Part shown: positions 12,798 to 14,879 of the stretch, in pieces
How positions within the stretch are numbered: position 1 is the stretch's first letter
Layout: each line of letters begins with the position of its first letter
Assembly (NCBI GenBank): GCA_030038035.1
Contig: JASHPP010000817.1
Coordinates: forward strand, 1-14,879
Reading direction: 5' to 3'
Length of the DNA: 14,879 nt
Source of the DNA: Trebonia sp.
GTDB taxonomy: Bacteria; Actinomycetota; Actinomycetes; Streptosporangiales; Streptosporangiaceae
Made by a program: the position numbers and the translations under genes
Notes under the pieces: model-generated
Seen by the model: the letters and a program-made list of their open reading frames with translations, nothing else
What the model was told of the DNA's origin: nothing
Databases searched by the model: none

Positions 12798-14351
12798 ATG
12801 GCAAGGAGGACGTTCACGATGGTCGATGTCACGGAGATCCTGCAGCACTGGTACGCGGGCCGGCCGAAGGCCGGGGTCGCGCGGAGCCTGGGGGTGGATG
12901 TCAAGACCGTCCGCCGGTACGTGGCCGCGGCGGAGGCGGCCGCGATGAGCCCGGGCGGGCCGCCGGTGTCTGAGGAGCAGTGGCGGGCGCTGGCCCGGGG
13001 CTGGTTCCCGCAGATCGCCGGCACCGGGATCCGTCAGGTGTCGTGGCGGGAGATCGCGGTGCACCATGACCGGATCGCCGAGCTGCTGCCCGTGGTGCCG
13101 GTGTCGGTGATCCACCAGCGGCTGGCCGGCGAGCAGGGCCTGGAGGCGAGCGTGGCCAGCGTTCGCCGGTACGTGCGGGCGCACTTCCCGGCCGGGGCAG
13201 GGGCCGGCGAGGTGCGGATGCACCGTCCGCCGTGCGCGCCGGGCGCCGAGGCCCAGGTGGATTACGGGTACATGGGGATGTGGCCGGACCCGCAGTCGGG
13301 CCGGCGGCGCCGGCTGTGGGCGTTCTCGATGGTGCTGCCGTACTCGCGGCACCTGTTCATCCTCCCTGCGGTGAGCATGACCCAGCGGGCCTGGACCGAG
13401 GCGCACGTGGCCGCGTTCGAGTTCTTCGGCGGGGTGCCGGCGAAGATAACCCCGGATAACCTCAAGGCCGGGGTGTGCAAGCCGGACCTGTATGACCCGA
13501 AGATCAACCGCGCCTACGCTGAGCTGGCCCGCCACTACGGCGTGCTGGTCGACCCGGCGAGGGCCTACCATCCCCGCGACAAGGCGGTCATCGAGGCGCA
13601 CCAGCGGTACATCCGGTCGAGCTTCTTCGCCGGGCGCAGCTGGAGCTCGCTGGCGGCGATGACCGCCGACGCGCAGGCCTGGTGCGTGCAGGTGGCCGGG
13701 CAGCGCCGTCCCCGGCCGCTGGAGGGCCGCACCGTGGCCGAGGTGTTCACGGCCGAGGAGGCGCCCGCGCTGCGGCCGCTGCCGGAGCAGCCGTTCGAGC
13801 CGGCTACCTGGAGCCGGCCCAAGGTCGCCCCGGACGCGCACGTGATCGTGGGCCGCACCCTGTACTCGGTGCCCTACCGGCTGATCGGCAAGCGGCTGGA
13901 CGCGCGGGCCACCGCCGGCATGGTGGAGTTCTACCTGGACGGGGAGCTGGTCAAGACCCACCTGTTCACCCCGCGGGGGCGGCGCACCGACTGGGCTGAC
14001 CTGCCCGAGCACAGGGCCGGGTTCTTCATGCGCACCCCGGCCTGGTGCCAGGCCCAGGCGGGCATGACCGGCCCGGCGTGCGCCGCCCTGGTCGGGGAGC
14101 TGCTGGCGGTGAACGCGCTGTTCCGGCTGCGGCAGGCCCAGGGCGTGCTGCGGCTGGGCCAGCGGTACGGCGACGGCCGGCTGGAGGCCGCCTGCGCCCG
14201 GGCCATCGAGGCCGGCGACCCGTCCTACCGCACGGTCAAGGGCATCCTGGCGGCCGGCACCGAGCACGACGGCGTCCAGCTGCCGCTGCCCGGCATCGAC
14301 GTGCCAGCCTGGCTGCGCGGCCCGGCCGCATTCGGCGGTGAGCAGCCATGA
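12798..14351 (+). CDS. istA: IS21-family transposase IstA
   Basis: A 517-residue DDE transposase. An N-terminal HTH (residues 11-45, with KAGVARSLGVDVKTVRRYVA) binds the terminal repeats. The catalytic core carries D155 (AQVDYGYMG), D220 (KITPDNLKAG) and E266 (DKAVIEAHQRY), with the expected spacing. The C-terminal part contains the usual beta-barrel segment (HVIVGRTLYSVPYRLIGKRL). The start at ATG 12798 follows GGAGGA by five bases; ATG 12819 with AAGGAGGA is an equally good ribosome context and would shorten it by seven residues. Its TGA overlaps the istB ATG (ATGA), so translation is probably coupled. The GC content is high, like the chromosome. No frameshift or missing residue is seen. 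Confidence 0.95.
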   Translation: MARRTFTMVDVTEILQHWYAGRPKAGVARSLGVDVKTVRRYVAAAEAAAMSPGGPPVSEEQWRALARGWFPQIAGTGIRQVSWREIAVHHDRIAELLPVVPVSVIHQRLAGEQGLEASVASVRRYVRAHFPAGAGAGEVRMHRPPCAPGAEAQVDYGYMGMWPDPQSGRRRRLWAFSMVLPYSRHLFILPAVSMTQRAWTEAHVAAFEFFGGVPAKITPDNLKAGVCKPDLYDPKINRAYAELARHYGVLVDPARAYHPRDKAVIEAHQRYIRSSFFAGRSWSSLAAMTADAQAWCVQVAGQRRPRPLEGRTVAEVFTAEEAPALRPLPEQPFEPATWSRPKVAPDAHVIVGRTLYSVPYRLIGKRLDARATAGMVEFYLDGELVKTHLFTPRGRRTDWADLPEHRAGFFMRTPAWCQAQAGMTGPACAALVGELLAVNALFRLRQAQGVLRLGQRYGDGRLEAACARAIEAGDPSYRTVKGILAAGTEHDGVQLPLPGIDVPAWLRGPAAFGGEQP

Positions 14352-14879
14352 CCGCCGCCGGGAGCCCGGCCGGGCTCGCCCCGGTCCTGAAGGCACTGGG
14401 CCTGTCCGGCATGCTGGACACGATCGATGCCCGGCTGGCCGAGGCCCGCGCCGGGACCCTCGGGCACGCGCAGTTCCTCCAGGTGCTGTGCGAGGACGAG
14501 CTCGCCCGCCGCGATGCCGCCAAGATCACCCGGCGGATCAGGGCGGCCGGCTTCCCCGCCGGGGCCACCCTGGAAGAGTTCGACTTCGGCTACAACCCCG
14601 AGCTGCCCGCCGCGGCCATCCGCGACCTGGCCCGGCTGGAGTTCATCGGCGCCGGGGAAGGGATCATCGCCTACGGCCCGGTCGGGGTGGGCAAGTCCCA
14701 CCTGGCGGCCGCGCTGGGACACCAGGCCTGCCGCCGCGGCTACGACGTCGCCTTCACCACCTGCTCCCGGCTGCTGGCCCACCTGGCCGGCGGGCACGCC
14801 GACCGCAGCTTCGAGGCGCGCGTCCGCAAGCTCGCCAGGACCGCCGTGCTGATCTGCGACGACTTCGCGATGAGAGAGT
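14348..14879 (+). CDS. istB: IS21-family helper ATPase IstB (partial, runs off the window)
   Basis: The first 177 residues of an AAA+ DnaC-like ATPase that assembles on target DNA and activates IstA. An N-terminal helical domain (ALGLSGMLDTIDARLAEARA, FLQVLCEDELARRDAAKITR) precedes Walker A GPVGVGKS (residues 110-117) and Walker B VLICDDF (167-173). Sensor and C-terminal parts are outside the window. ATG 14348 overlaps the istA stop codon. The frame is open to the window edge, so it appears intact as far as visible. Confidence 0.95.
   Translation, partial: MTAAGSPAGLAPVLKALGLSGMLDTIDARLAEARAGTLGHAQFLQVLCEDELARRDAAKITRRIRAAGFPAGATLEEFDFGYNPELPAAAIRDLARLEFIGAGEGIIAYGPVGVGKSHLAAALGHQACRRGYDVAFTTCSRLLAHLAGGHADRSFEARVRKLARTAVLICDDFAMRE

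Larger units (their letters stand above)
12638..14879 (+). mobile_element. IS21-family insertion sequence (left end, istA, start of istB)
   Basis: The element has the IS21 plan: a left end with iterated repeats, then istA, then istB overlapping it by ATGA. The left boundary is placed at the TG of TGCTGACGATCACG because IS21 elements begin with TG and the HD-gene similarity ends there. The true border could be a few bases either way. The right end is outside the window. Both genes appear uninterrupted as far as seen, so the element may be active. Confidence 0.85.

Noticed and set aside
12603..14396. A 597-codon minus-strand frame across the IS element
   Set aside because: It is the antisense frame of istA, which has all catalytic motifs on the plus strand.

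Overview
The window is high-GC DNA with the gene content of a filamentous actinomycete. It contains a YajQ-family gene beside tRNA-Tyr, an RsbW-like ATPase, two loci of the XRE/DUF5753 regulator type, a DUF397 protein and an IS21-family element. No genus or species can be assigned from the sequence alone.

Layout: 1-97 is the start of a yajQ-like gene on the minus strand, divergent from a tRNA-Tyr gene (245-329) with a good terminator (336-381). A sparsely coding stretch follows to about 966. On the minus strand lie a 441-residue TPR-like protein (967-2292) and, upstream and overlapping it, a small putative membrane protein (2283-2465). That small gene has a diverged second copy at 4193-4330, and the two copies share about 130 bases of conserved upstream sequence. 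Between the copies is a mostly non-coding stretch with a sigma-A-like promoter, two convergent six-codon mini-ORFs of identical sequence (MRDTWT) that share one bidirectional hairpin terminator, and a decayed transposase (3773-3992). Then come an anti-sigma-factor-type ATPase (4693-5136) and an intact XRE-DUF5753 regulator (5795-6643). These families commonly occur together in actinomycete signalling modules.

From 6860 the window becomes a scrapyard. It holds a broken XRE-HD (RelA/SpoT-like hydrolase) gene, a DUF397 protein with two C-terminal membrane helices, the last 71 codons of a DUF5753 regulator, and the 3' part of a zinc/manganese-type ABC solute-binding gene with an internal TAG. The order and joins indicate at least one deletion or recombination event. 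A 550-base non-coding stretch with lower GC leads to a single large gene of much lower GC (9890-12433) encoding a two-helix membrane-anchored TPR protein of unknown function.

The right end is an IS21-family element (istA 12798-14351, istB from 14348 and running off the window). Its left end has three iterated 17-base repeats. It abuts a 55-base copy of part of the broken HD gene, so the same fragment occurs about 5 kb apart on either side of the low-GC island.

The most unusual items are the duplicated small-membrane-protein cassette, the convergent MRDTWT mini-ORFs around a shared terminator, the DUF397-membrane fusion, and the low-GC TPR gene bracketed by HD-gene fragments. No complete known defence or biosynthetic system is visible.
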